DNA of 38,385 bases from Nannocystineae bacterium. GTDB lineage: Bacteria > Myxococcota_A > Polyangia > Haliangiales > Haliangiaceae. Of the stretch, positions 16,527 to 24,392 are shown in pieces. Where the stretch lies: contig SLNH01000009.1 in the NCBI GenBank assembly GCA_007133195.1, positions 1-38,385 of the forward strand, read 5' to 3'. Position numbers and translations under genes: made by a program. The notes beneath the pieces were generated by a model. It saw only the letters and a program-made list of their open reading frames with translations. It searched no databases and was not told where the DNA came from. Position 1 is the first letter of the stretch; each line of letters starts with the position of its first letter.

Positions 16527-17213
16527 TCACACCCCGAGGGTGACGGAGCGGTGCCACGCGGGGAGTTCGGCGAGGGTGTTCATCACCGCGTCGGGATGCG
16601 CCGCCTCGAGCTCATCGCGCGAGATCGTCCCGGTGGCGACCGCGACCACGCGAACGCCGCAGGCGCGCGCCGCCCGTACGTCGTAGGGCGTATCGCCCAC
16701 GACCACGATCTCGTCGCGGTTTAGCTTACCGGGCCCGTTTTCGAGCCCACGCTCGATCGCGCGTTCGACCAGGCGCGCGCGATCCGCATCGTCGCATCCG
16801 AAACCCCCGGTCTCGAAGTGGCCGTCGAAGCCCGCTCGCTCGAGCTTGGCCCAAGCGGCCGGGCGGACGTTTCCGGACGCGATGGCCAGGTGAACGCGCG
16901 GCTGCTCCGCCAAAAATGCGAGCGTCTCGCCCGCCCGCGGCATGGTGCGAAATTTCGGCGCGTCGGACAGCGCGCGGCGCAGTCGCGGCACGTAGTCGGC
17001 GAGCACGTCGTCGATTTCGGCGCGCGACGGGTCGGTGCCGAGCTTCGATTGGAAGATCTCTCGGATGATCAGGGGATCGGTGTTGCCGGCGGCGCGCACC
17101 CCGGCCATGGCCCCTTCGACGCCGTAGCGTTCGGCAAACAGACTGTTTAGCGCGCGGGTGCCGGCGCCGCCGGTGAGGAGGAGGGTGCCGTCGATGTCGA
17201 ACAGGTAGAGCAT
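16527..17213 (-). CDS. HAD-superfamily phosphatase
   Basis: A 228-residue haloacid-dehalogenase-type hydrolase, probably a small-molecule phosphatase of the phosphoglycolate phosphatase/beta-phosphoglucomutase type. Motif I is FDIDGTLL (nucleophile Asp and acid/base Asp), motif II is the Ser in IASGN, motif III is a Lys in the GKLNRDE region, and motif IV is VVGDTPYDV. The helical cap between residues about 15 and 85 is the C1 type. The substrate cannot be read from the sequence. It starts 24 bp after the multipass membrane protein gene and probably shares its transcript. No Shine-Dalgarno sequence is obvious before the ATG. Confidence 0.85.
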   Translation of the reverse strand: MLYLFDIDGTLLLTGGAGTRALNSLFAERYGVEGAMAGVRAAGNTDPLIIREIFQSKLGTDPSRAEIDDVLADYVPRLRRALSDAPKFRTMPRAGETLAFLAEQPRVHLAIASGNVRPAAWAKLERAGFDGHFETGGFGCDDADRARLVERAIERGLENGPGKLNRDEIVVVGDTPYDVRAARACGVRVVAVATGTISRDELEAAHPDAVMNTLAELPAWHRSVTLGV

Positions 17214-17237
17214 GGTCGTTTAAAACTCTGCACCGAG

Positions 17238-18413
17238 TTACGAGGGCGAGTTCGCGCTCTGCTGGCCGTCGCCGTCGCGGTCGCGGTCGCCGTCGCCGTC
17301 GCCGTCGCTCGAGGCAGAGGCAGATGCAGAGGCAGCTGGGCCGGCTTTTTGCCGCTCGGGCGCGTGCCCCTCGGCGCCGACTTGTTCCGGCGCGCCGTTG
17401 CTCCCGCCGCGCAAGTAGGCGAGCAGCGCGATCTCCTCCTTCTTGACGTCACGCGCCGCGTCCCAAATCGCGATGAGACCGACGGCGCTCGTCAGATAAT
17501 AAAGCGGCCAGGCGAACGCGTAGCCGCTGGCGACCACGAGGGCGAGCCCGCCGCCGAGACGCCGTCGCGCGGGCGCCGGCGCGATCAAGCAGGCGATGGT
17601 TGTCCAGCCGATCGAGCCGAGCGCGAGGACGTAAAGCGCGAGATGCGAGGTGGGCGCCCCCGGCCCGAGGTCGAGGCCGAGCCCGCTGGAGGCGACGATC
17701 GTCGCTACCTCGTAGCTATACGACAGGAGAAACGCGCCGGCGGCGGCGACCCCGATCGAAAGCAGGCCAGGAAACGGGTGAATGAGCGCCCGCGCCGCGG
17801 GCTTTGGGGCGAACAGATAGGGAGAGGCGAGCGCGACGAGCACGACCGACCACTGGCCGAAAAACTGGATCTGGTCCGGAAGGCCGAGCCAGAGCGCCTC
17901 CCGCCCGGCCGCCGTGCGGCTCGCCAGCGGCTCGAGGTAGTGGATCGACTGAGTAAGAGCGATGAGGGCGACGCCGAGCTTGGCCGCGAGCGACCCGCCG
18001 CGGCGGAGCTGGCTGAGCGCGACCAGGACGACCAGCGCCGTAAACGAGGTCTCGAACCAAAACGTGAGGGTCTCCCCCGGTGGCGAGGCCGTGGCGATCA
18101 CGGCCAAGCCCGCCAGCGAGGCCGCGCTCGCTGCCAGTGCGTAACGGGCGAGCGGCCCGAGAGCCTCCCGGCGGCGCAAAAACGCCAGCGCGTACAGGGC
18201 GACGATCGCGATCGCCAAGCAGGTCGTGAAGTACTGTAGAAACAGCGCGGTGTGATCGAGCACCTGATGCCACAGCGGCGGCGGCGCGTCGGGGCTGTCC
18301 GACGTGGGCACGCGCAGGGCGGGGACCGCGAGGCGGTTAAGGGCTAGCTCGCTCGCCGTCAGGACCAAGAGTAGGGGCACCAAAGCGGCGAGCTGGCGCT
18401 GGGGGAAGCTCAT
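17238..18413 (-). CDS. Multipass membrane protein with hexamer-repeat C-terminal tail
   Basis: A 391-residue protein with about nine to ten hydrophobic segments between residues 8 and 325 (for example LVPLLLVLTASELAL, LFLQYFTTCLAIAIVALYAL, WTTIACLIAPA), then a cytoplasmic-looking tail. The tail is low-complexity: (AS)n followed by alternating Asp-Gly and Asp-Arg, encoded by two adjacent hexanucleotide arrays. I do not recognise a family; the layout fits an integral membrane sensor or transporter-like protein, but no catalytic or ligand motif is visible. The ATG at 18413 gives MSFPQRQ. It is followed by the HAD gene and is divergent from the amidase operon. Confidence 0.72.
   Translation of the reverse strand: MSFPQRQLAALVPLLLVLTASELALNRLAVPALRVPTSDSPDAPPPLWHQVLDHTALFLQYFTTCLAIAIVALYALAFLRRREALGPLARYALAASAASLAGLAVIATASPPGETLTFWFETSFTALVVLVALSQLRRGGSLAAKLGVALIALTQSIHYLEPLASRTAAGREALWLGLPDQIQFFGQWSVVLVALASPYLFAPKPAARALIHPFPGLLSIGVAAAGAFLLSYSYEVATIVASSGLGLDLGPGAPTSHLALYVLALGSIGWTTIACLIAPAPARRRLGGGLALVVASGYAFAWPLYYLTSAVGLIAIWDAARDVKKEEIALLAYLRGGSNGAPEQVGAEGHAPERQKAGPAASASASASSDGDGDGDRDRDGDGQQSANSPS
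17265..17334. repeat. Two adjacent in-frame hexanucleotide arrays
   Basis: Seven units of GC[C/G]GTC (17265-17306) and, after four bases, four units of GA[G/T]GCA (17311-17334). On the coding (minus) strand they encode Asp-Gly/Asp-Arg and Ala-Ser dipeptides. Units of six bases change length without a frameshift. Confidence 0.85.
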
Positions 18414-18757
18414 GGCGAGTACTCAAGGAACCGGGGGCAGACCCTAAGTGAGCGCGCACATTCTGGCATGCGTCATCGGTGAGCCGTGCCATGCGGTCCC
18501 CCGAAGGCAACTCTACGTTCCTGAATAACTCAGAGCACGGCTCAGGAGAAAGACCGCGGCCCGGCCTATGGCCTGGCAGGGGGCGTCTGCGGTCCGGCCG
18601 ATGGCGTGGCGGGGCCCCGGGCATCGGGTTCACCTTCCGCGGCGCACTCGGCGCCCAGGCGCCCGTGAGCCCGGGACCGGCCGCCGGTTTGCCCTGCCGA
18701 CACGAACAATTTGAACGAAATTTGTCGCCGTATGTAGTCAGAGATATTCTATGTAGC
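18414..18757. other. Divergent intergenic region with imperfect direct repeat
   Basis: This 344-bp gap separates the divergent membrane-protein and amidase genes. It holds two GC-rich imperfect direct copies (18556-18582 and 18589-18614, about 23 of 27 positions matching, period 33), an AT-rich stretch near 18705-18755, and the amidase promoter. No gene is supported. Confidence 0.5.
18722..18750 (+). promoter_or_regulatory. Candidate amidase promoter, leaderless
   Basis: TTGTCG (18722-18727), a 17-base spacer and TATTCT (18745-18750) match sigma70 consensus at four of six positions each. The predicted start site is at about 18757, one base before the amidase ATG. There is no Shine-Dalgarno sequence, and an ATG at 18751 is followed at once by a stop. 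Confidence 0.45.
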
Positions 18758-19564
18758 ATGGGCTGCGCACCTACCCTTCGCTCTGCGGTCGTGGCATGCG
18801 CTGTGCTGGGCGTCGCGCTCGCGGCGTCCCCGGCGGTAGCCGAGCGCGATCGCGCCCGGCCGCTCGTCGTCGTGGATCCAGGGCACGGCGGCACGAACGT
18901 GGGCGCGCGCGGCGTGCTGGGCCTCGCGTACGAAAAGCAGGTAACCCTCGCGCTCGCGCGGAAGCTAGAGCGCGAGCTCGAAGCGCGGGGCGCGCAGGTC
19001 GCGCTCACCCGCGATGACGACCGGTACGTATCGCTTCGCCGGCGCGCGGCGCTTGCGAGCGACTTGGACGCGGACGCCTTCGTGAGCCTGCACGCCAACG
19101 CCAGCGGAGCGGGCGACCGGCGCGGCTACGAAACGTTCATCCTCTCGCCGGAGGCGGTCGAGGTCGACGCGCCCGCGACGCGCGGCCTCGGCCAGGGACG
19201 GCGCTCGGAGGGCGCCCACGACGTAGTGGGCGCTTTGGTTAGCGACGTGGAGCGGGGGGCGGCCGTCCCCCGCGCTGCCGCGCTGGCCGGCGCGATCCAA
19301 GATGAGCTCCGCGAGCTTCGCGGGGCCGAAGGAGATCGCGGCGTGCGGCAGGCCCCGTTCGGCGTCCTCATGGGGGCGCCCATGCCCGCGGTGCTCGTCG
19401 AGGTGGGCTTTCTCGACCACCCCATCGAGGGGCTCGAGCTCCTCCGCCGCGACACGCAGCGCGCGCTGGCCGCGGCGATCGCCGAAGCGGTCGCGGGCCC
19501 CCGAGGCGTCGACAGCGCCCCGCCGCCGCGCCGGACGATTGCCGGACACACCGATCCGGGCTAG
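18758..19564 (+). CDS. N-acetylmuramoyl-L-alanine amidase (Amidase_3)
   Basis: A 268-residue zinc amidase that cuts the bond between MurNAc and the peptide stem of peptidoglycan, as in cell separation and remodelling. A signal peptide (to ASPAVAE, about residue 29) sends it to the periplasm. The catalytic domain shows VVVDPGHGG (zinc His about 42), Glu in AYEKQV (about 58), SLHANA (zinc His about 111) and the catalytic Glu in VEVGFLDH (about 214). No SPOR, LysM or AMIN targeting domain is present. The ATG at 18758 is chosen for the signal peptide; the frame is open further upstream but crosses the promoter. rph follows after 11 bp. Confidence 0.9.
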   Translation: MGCAPTLRSAVVACAVLGVALAASPAVAERDRARPLVVVDPGHGGTNVGARGVLGLAYEKQVTLALARKLERELEARGAQVALTRDDDRYVSLRRRAALASDLDADAFVSLHANASGAGDRRGYETFILSPEAVEVDAPATRGLGQGRRSEGAHDVVGALVSDVERGAAVPRAAALAGAIQDELRELRGAEGDRGVRQAPFGVLMGAPMPAVLVEVGFLDHPIEGLELLRRDTQRALAAAIAEAVAGPRGVDSAPPPRRTIAGHTDPG

Positions 19565-19575
19565 CGTTCGCGCCC

Positions 19576-20280
19576 ATGACGCGCACAGGTGGCAGGCGAA
19601 ACGACGCGCTCCGGCCGGTGACGATCGAGCTCGATTTTCAGAAGCACGCCGAAGGGTCGGCGCTCATCCGCGCCGGCGATACGTGGGTTCTCTGCTCGGC
19701 CTCGGTCGAGGACGGGGTGCCGCCGTTCATCAGCGCGGGCGGCTGGGTCACCGCCGAGTACGCGATGCTTCCGCGCGCGACGCACACGCGCAGCGGGCGC
19801 CAAGGAGGTGGTCGCGCCAAGGAGATCCAGCGCTTGATTGGACGCGCGCTGCGCGCCGCCTTCGACCTCGACGCCCTCGGCCCGCGCACCATCACGCTCG
19901 ACTGCGACGTTTTGCAAGCCGACGGCGGAACCCGCACCGCCGCCATCACGGGCGCCTACGTCGCCGCCGTCCGCGCGCTGAAAAAGCTCGAGAGCGCTGA
20001 CGCGATCGCCGACTGGCGCGCGGTGTTGCCCGAGCCGGTCGCCGCCATCTCCGTGGGGATCGTCGATGGCGAGGTGGTTTTGGATTTGCCCTACGAGGAG
20101 GACTCGCGCGCCGAGGTCGATATGAACGTGGTGATGACCGAGAGCGCGAAGGTGATCGAGCTGCAGGGGACCGCAGAAGCGCAGCCGTTTTCGCGCGAGG
20201 AGCTCGGTGCCCTCGTCGATCTGGCGACCACGGGCATCCGCGAGCTGTGTCGCATCCAGCGCAGCGTTCTCGAGGTGTAG
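19576..20280 (+). CDS. rph: Ribonuclease PH
   Basis: A 234-residue phosphorolytic 3'-5' exoribonuclease that trims the 3' ends of tRNA precursors. The family opening [12 protein letters not shown], then [66 protein letters not shown] and [15 protein letters not shown] are all intact, including the phosphate-binding Arg and metal-binding Asp residues. Length equals the family norm (about 238). It sits between the amidase and rdgB; the rph-rdgB pair is a common arrangement in bacteria. The ATG has no clear Shine-Dalgarno site and is probably reached by ribosomes finishing the amidase. Confidence 0.95.
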   Translation: MTRTGGRRNDALRPVTIELDFQKHAEGSALIRAGDTWVLCSASVEDGVPPFISAGGWVTAEYAMLPRATHTRSGRQGGGRAKEIQRLIGRALRAAFDLDALGPRTITLDCDVLQADGGTRTAAITGAYVAAVRALKKLESADAIADWRAVLPEPVAAISVGIVDGEVVLDLPYEEDSRAEVDMNVVMTESAKVIELQGTAEAQPFSREELGALVDLATTGIRELCRIQRSVLEV

Positions 20281-20282
20281 CC

Positions 20283-20936
20283 GTGCCGCACCGTCTCGTT
20301 TTCGCGACGCGCAACGAGGGGAAGGTCGCGGAGCTTCGCGAGCTTCTGGCGGACCTGGCCATCGACGTAACCTCCCTCGCCGAGCTCGAGGCCCGGGCGG
20401 GCGCGCAGCGCGTCCCCGAAGTCGACGAGGACGGCGAGACGTTCGCCGATAATGCGGTGAAAAAGGCCAGGCAGGTGAGCCGGGCCACGGGCTTGCCGGC
20501 GCTCGCCGACGACAGCGGCCTGGAGGTGGATGCGCTCGGCGGTGCCCCAGGCGTCATCAGCGCCCGCTACGCGGGGGCGGGGGCGACGGACGAGGAAAAC
20601 AACGAAAAGCTCCTTGCCGCGCTCGCCGGCGTGCCGCCGGGCGACAGGCGGGCGCGGTTTCGTTCGGTGGTCGCGCTCGCCGATGAGACTGGCCCCCTCG
20701 CGGGCGACGTGATCACGGCGTCGGGCACCTGCGAAGGCCAAATCACCGGCAGCCCCCAAGGCGAGGGCGGCTTCGGCTACGATCCCCTGTTTTTCGTACC
20801 CGAGCTCGGGGCCACGTTCGGCGAGCTCGGCGTCGGCAGCAAGAAAGAGCGCTCCCACCGGGCGCGCGCCATTCGCGCCCTCGCTCCCGAGCTCATCGCC
20901 TACTTCCAGCTTGCAAACGCCGGCTCCTCCAAGTAA
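20283..20936 (+). CDS. rdgB: XTP/dITP diphosphatase (HAM1/RdgB)
   Basis: A 217-residue nucleotide-pool cleaner that hydrolyses dITP, ITP and XTP to monophosphates and so keeps deaminated purines out of DNA and RNA. The family motifs are [12 protein letters not shown] (substrate pocket SxxNxxK type, here TxxNxxK), [16 protein letters not shown] and GFGYDPLF. I chose the GTG at 20283, two bases after the rph stop, because GAGGTG lies five bases before it and it places the first beta strand [10 protein letters not shown] at the N-terminus; an earlier ATG at 20247 would sit inside rph. It is the last gene of the amidase-rph-rdgB unit, just before the tRNA pair. Confidence 0.93.
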   Translation: MPHRLVFATRNEGKVAELRELLADLAIDVTSLAELEARAGAQRVPEVDEDGETFADNAVKKARQVSRATGLPALADDSGLEVDALGGAPGVISARYAGAGATDEENNEKLLAALAGVPPGDRRARFRSVVALADETGPLAGDVITASGTCEGQITGSPQGEGGFGYDPLFFVPELGATFGELGVGSKKERSHRARAIRALAPELIAYFQLANAGSSK

Positions 20937-20972
20937 TCGTTACGGCGCGGGTCGCGTCGTCGCGCCCGCCTC

Positions 20973-21046
<74 letters not shown>

Positions 21047-21223
21047 CCGGAGCGCATGTTTACGCCTGCATCGCGCGAGCCGGCGGTCGAACGTCGCCCC
21101 GCGTCAGGCGGGTCTTAGCCGAGCGTTCCGTCGTCGAACCGACCGGGCAGCGTCTTACGGACTGCCCATCGAGCTCGGTCCGATGTTGAGATACACTGTA
21201 GCGCCGCGCCACGCGGGGCATTC

Positions 21224-21297
21224 GCGCCTATAGCTCAGCTGGATAGAGCAACGGCCTTCTAAGCCGTAGGTCGCAGGTTCGAATCCTGCTAGGCGTG
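21224..21297 (+). tRNA. tRNA-Arg (UCU), integration site of the islet
   Basis: A 74-base cloverleaf. The acceptor GCGCCTA pairs with TAGGCGT (G-U at the end), the D arm is AGCTCAGCTGGATAGAGCA, the anticodon stem ACGGC/GCCGT encloses a loop with TCT, and the T arm is GCAGG-TTCGAAT-CCTGC. CCA is not encoded. Its 3' 29 bases plus CC recur imperfectly at 24438-24468, so the gene was kept whole when the islet inserted. Confidence 0.96.
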
Positions 21298-21299
21298 CC
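21269..21299 (+). repeat. Candidate attL: tRNA-Arg 3' end
   Basis: This 31-bp segment covers the variable loop, T arm and acceptor 3' strand of tRNA-Arg. It matches 24438-24468 at 28 of 31 positions in direct orientation, the arrangement left by tRNA-targeting integrases. Confidence 0.7.
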
Positions 21300-21519
21300 G
21301 AACCATTGAGGAAATTTGAGGCGGGCAGGAAGGAAGGGCGCGCGGTCACCGGGCGGTCACCGGGTGCCCCGGCAAACTCGGCGACTGCGAGTTGAGCGGT
21401 CCGGGCCTCCTTGTGCCAGCCTCTTCGCGTCCGTGACGATGGGCGAGATGCCTTACTGGCCGCACCGGCGTCTGAGCGCTTCACGCATTGCCGCTTCGAG
21501 CCGAAGTCGGGGGCGGCCT

Positions 21520-21903
21520 ATGAGTCCCCTCGCGTTGGCTTGGGTCTTTGTGCCGTTGCTTCTGATCCTCATCGGATGCGGCGATGGCGAGCTGCCTCCA
21601 GATGCAGCAACTCAGAGCGATGACCCCTTGGCTGACGCTGCGTCAGAACCCGCAGATGCCTCGCCTCGCATAGATGCCGAGCCGGCGCCCTCTGTGTGGC
21701 ACTGCTCCATCATGCGGCGTTGTGATCAGGGGGCACCCGAGAGCGTTTACAGCGACACCGTTTGCTCGACTGAGGACCCGTCTCGATCGTTCCACGATGA
21801 GCACGGGGATGAATGCTACGAGGATTCCGGGCACGGAAGCGCTTGCCCCTCTGTTACGCAATGCTTCGCGGAGTGTTTTACTTACGATGAGGAGTGTGAG
21901 TAG
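21520..21903 (+). CDS. Cysteine-rich lipoprotein, islet cargo
   Basis: A 127-residue lipoprotein. The ATG at 21520 gives MSPLALAWVFVPLLLILIGC, a good signal with lipobox LIGC at residue 20. An Asp/Ala/Pro/Glu-rich linker (about 21-58) precedes a compact domain with eight Cys (WHCSIMRRC, TVCSTED, DECYED, SACPSVTQC, AECFTYDEEC), probably disulfide-linked. I recognise no family; the layout is like host-type myxobacterial lipoproteins, but codon third positions are less GC-biased than in neighbours. The frame is open further upstream, but the signal peptide fixes the start. The AlbA_2 gene follows after 47 bp. Its role in the islet is unknown. Confidence 0.65.
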   Translation: MSPLALAWVFVPLLLILIGCGDGELPPDAATQSDDPLADAASEPADASPRIDAEPAPSVWHCSIMRRCDQGAPESVYSDTVCSTEDPSRSFHDEHGDECYEDSGHGSACPSVTQCFAECFTYDEECE

Positions 21904-21950
21904 CCTGCGACCTGTGGCCACTGCCACGATTCGTTGCCATCGTCTACTGT

Positions 21951-23255
21951 GTGAGTTCTGTGCGAGATTACGAAAATATTGTGAGACGCCTCGTCGCTTT
22001 GGGGAACGAGGGGATTAAGTTCGACTTCAAGCGAGAAGCGGACCTGTCCAAGCGGGGTAAACGCGACAAGGTCGAGCTTGCGCAGCTCGTCATCGCGATT
22101 GCGAATAGCGACGCTGATGATCTGGACGACACGGGTTACATCATCCTCGGTGCTGAGCGTGGCAAGATCGTCGGAGGGCTCCCAGAGCTGAGCGACTCAA
22201 CGTGTGCGGCGCTAATCAGAGCGCTGAACAACTACGTCAGCCCACCCGCCCGGATTGAGGTGAAGGGGTTCTGCGATAGCGCTGTGGGCTGGTTTGGCGC
22301 GATCATCGTTCACCCGAGCACGATGAGGCGGCCGCACTTTGTTGCGAAGGAGTACACTTCCCCGGACGGGAAGCTGCACATCAGGAAAAACGAGTGCTAT
22401 GTCCGCGATGGTGAAAACATAGTGCTCGCTGGCCGAGATGACTTCGACCGAATGTACGCGCAGATATACGAGCCACAGATTCGGGCAGCCGAGGGCCGAC
22501 GCGACCCACAGCCAGCGCCCTTGCTTCGCTGGCTTAACCGCGGCGAGGCGACCGACTCCATTGTCCTGCCGCCTGCGCCATCGATTGAGAGCTTCGAAGT
22601 AGACGAGGTAGAAGAGGAGCCTGTCGGCGCTGAAGAGGTGGCCGAGTTTTTGGGGAAAGACCCTAGCGAAGCGACCGAGTACAACGAAAAATTGAAGCGC
22701 TACCGTGCTGCCGTTGCGGAGCACGCCCCAGAGATTCGACGGCACCGGCGGTCAGAGAACAATCTTAACGCCTTGGTCGTTCGCTGTGATGTCCACGGTG
22801 AAGCACCGTTACTGAATTATCAGGTCGAGCTATTCTTCCCGAGCGCGTTCGAGCTGTTCGATAAATCGCGCCCACCTAAGCCACCGCCATTGCCTGAAAA
22901 GCCTTCGTGGCCACACTTTGGGCCCGTTAACCGCGTGGGCACGATGCTTGACAGAATTGCGGCTGGCCCCCCGCACCTAGACTTTGGTCCCTTGCTCAGC
23001 CACCGGGCACCTCCAACTTGGGGCGGGCTAGATGTAGAGGATCGTCGCGTCTCTGGCTGGTGCGACAAAACCAAGCACGGCTTCGGGATGGACTTCTCAC
23101 CGGTCTTTGTCGTTCCGCCTGAGGAAGAGGACATTTACGAGGTGAGGTGGAAGGTTTCTGCCGAAAACCTTCGTGCTCCTGTTGAAGGCGTCCTCAAGAT
23201 ACGGGTTGTGCAAGGGGCCAAGCCGGCTCTAGCGCCTATGCCAGGCGAGCACTAG
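21951..23255 (+). CDS. AlbA_2 (Schlafen-type) domain protein with novel C-terminal region
   Basis: A 434-residue protein that starts at a GTG (21951; GTG at 21960 is an alternative). Residues about 10-130 fit the AlbA_2/Schlafen domain: NEGIKFDFKREAD (E..xFK), a helix ELAQLVIAIANS, then GYIILGAERGKIVGGL and a beta strand IIVHPS with HIRKNECYVRDGENI. Such domains bind or cut nucleic acid and are frequent in defence and regulatory proteins. Residues about 175-250 are a charged linker with helices; 255-434 is a separate beta-rich region (LVVRCDVHGEAPLLNYQVELFF; EEDIYEVRWKVSAENL) that I do not recognise. Composition is less GC-rich than the flanking genome. It is the main intact cargo gene of the tRNA-Arg islet; a defence role is an inference from domain and setting. 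Confidence 0.75.
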   Translation: MSSVRDYENIVRRLVALGNEGIKFDFKREADLSKRGKRDKVELAQLVIAIANSDADDLDDTGYIILGAERGKIVGGLPELSDSTCAALIRALNNYVSPPARIEVKGFCDSAVGWFGAIIVHPSTMRRPHFVAKEYTSPDGKLHIRKNECYVRDGENIVLAGRDDFDRMYAQIYEPQIRAAEGRRDPQPAPLLRWLNRGEATDSIVLPPAPSIESFEVDEVEEEPVGAEEVAEFLGKDPSEATEYNEKLKRYRAAVAEHAPEIRRHRRSENNLNALVVRCDVHGEAPLLNYQVELFFPSAFELFDKSRPPKPPPLPEKPSWPHFGPVNRVGTMLDRIAAGPPHLDFGPLLSHRAPPTWGGLDVEDRRVSGWCDKTKHGFGMDFSPVFVVPPEEEDIYEVRWKVSAENLRAPVEGVLKIRVVQGAKPALAPMPGEH

Positions 23256-23601
23256 CCAGATCCGCCTGCGCCCGCTTCTGGCGGAGTACCCGGCCCCCGG
23301 CGCGCGACATGGCCAACTCCTCGACTCCCCATTCGGCGAACGCCTCGCGGATTTCCTCGCTGGGTGGTGGAGCTAGTGTGCGATCCGCGGACGTTGATCC
23401 GCGATAGGAATTGTCGGGTATGGCGGTGCGCGAGTTGGCCGAAGGGCTTACTCGGCTCGTGTACCCATATGACATATATGTCATATGGGTACACGTCTCG
23501 AAAATAAGCCCACGAGCGTTCGGCATCTGCGTCCATCGAATCACGCTCAGTCGCGAGTCTGCCGGCATTGCCAGATCGATCGGAATGTGATCTGACGGGG
23601 T
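23256..23601. other. Islet intergenic region carrying the palindrome
   Basis: About 346 bp without a gene I can support. The only clear structure is the 38-bp palindrome at 23458-23495. A minus-strand frame ending near 23236 has a protein-like last stretch (SEEIREAFAEWGVEEL) and could be the tail of a decayed gene, but it has no convincing start. Confidence 0.45.
23458..23495. repeat. Perfect 38-bp palindrome without spacer
   Basis: The left arm CGTGTACCCATATGACATA (23458-23476) is followed directly by its exact reverse complement (23477-23495). There is no mismatch and no loop; symmetry breaks at the next base on each side. The core is AT-rich, in contrast to its surroundings, and holds two CATATG hexamers and two GTAC tetramers. 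It may be an operator, a recombination or resolution site, or a replication-related site; the sequence alone does not decide. Confidence 0.9.
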
Positions 23602-23843
23602 ATGCCCGCTCCGCTTCCTGTCGAGCTTCGCGAGCGCATCGTTCGCGCGTACTTCGAGCACGACCTCAGGAAGGCAGAGGTCGGACTTGTTCAACGTTGG
23701 CGAGGCCGCCGTCACTCGGCTGCTGGCCAGGAATCGGCGTGGCTCTTGGAAGCCAGGTCGCGCGCCAGGCCCAACGCCGAAGGTTGCCCCGATGCACGAG
23801 CAGTGGCTGCGTGAGCAGCTTGAAGCCGACCCCTACCTCAGCA
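23602..23843 (+). pseudogene. Frameshifted, truncated IS630-like transposase N-terminus
   Basis: The ATG at 23602 opens MPAPLPVELRERIVRAYFEH, the start of the IS630-type transposase HTH. After AEV (ends 23682) the homology jumps to another frame, reading DLFNVGEAAVTRLLARNRR then PTPKVAPMHEQWLREQLEAD to about 23843. A two-base loss (or one-base gain) near 23683 explains the shift. The DDE catalytic domain is absent. No terminal inverted repeats were identified. It marks past IS activity in the islet and cannot make a working transposase. Confidence 0.72.
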
Positions 23844-23870
23844 GCGGCCGGCGTGTCCCTGTTTGTGCTC

Positions 23871-24230
23871 ATGCTCTTCGGGGTGCATTACGAAGAAGTG
23901 CCCGAGATCGCCCTCGACTACATCGACGACCTCGGCGACCTCTACGAGGACCTGACTACCTCCGAACTGGACGGCATCAGGGACGACATGAAACCTCTCG
24001 CCGAAGCTGCCCTGAAGTCCGCCGAGTCGGCTGGGATCGGCGTCGGCGGGGTGTCGTTCGAACGAGACGGCTACCAGGGCAAGCAGGAGATCGTCGTGGA
24101 GTCCCGGGGGTGCGACGCGGACGTTGCAGACGACATCCTCGACGGCGTGCGTTCGGAGATGCGAGCCGCCGATGTCGAGATCTTCGTGTGCTCCGCGAGC
24201 AGGAACAGGCGGTACATTTCGCGCCTGTAA
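23871..24230 (+). CDS. Orphan acidic protein downstream of transposase remnant
   Basis: A 119-residue ORF with strong codon bias (mostly G or C in third positions), so it is very likely coding. It is acidic and helical in the first half (DYIDDLGDLYEDL, ELDGIRDDMKPLAEAALKSAESA), followed by a short beta-helix-beta module (GVSFERDGYQGKQEIVVESRGC, DADVADDILDGVRSEM, VEIFVCSASRNRRYISRL). I recognise no family. The start is uncertain: ATG 23871, or GTG at 23853, 23865 or 23880; none has a good ribosome site. It may be an intact small gene or the 3' part of one whose 5' end was replaced by the transposase fragment, whose frame runs into the same stretch. Confidence 0.5.
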   Translation: MLFGVHYEEVPEIALDYIDDLGDLYEDLTTSELDGIRDDMKPLAEAALKSAESAGIGVGGVSFERDGYQGKQEIVVESRGCDADVADDILDGVRSEMRAADVEIFVCSASRNRRYISRL

Positions 24231-24392
24231 CCTGAACCGAATCCGGGGCTTCGAAGCCGCTATCGTCCGTCATGTCCTCACCGACCTCCGCAGGCGCGAC
24301 CGAATCGCCCCTGCGCCGCGTTCAGGCTGAGCGCCGCTCATTTAGGGTCCGAGGTGGCGCCGCCGTGGGGCAGCACCGGGCGGCGTGGCCCG

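Noticed and set aside
17265-17334. CRISPR-like repeat
   Set aside because: Six-base units are directly abutting, in frame inside a gene, with no spacers.
21155-21484. 109-codon minus-strand frame over tRNA-Arg
   Set aside because: Its GFEPATYGLEGRCSIQLSYR stretch is the antisense translation of the tRNA, a common false protein.
23458-23495. Palindrome as an ordinary transcription terminator
   Set aside because: It has no loop and no T-tract, is AT-rich, and lies over 200 bp past the AlbA_2 stop; a terminator is not the best reading.
23236-23715. 159-codon minus-strand frame across the palindrome
   Set aside because: The last 50 residues look protein-like, but the rest is the palindrome and the antisense of the transposase remnant; no start or family could be supported.
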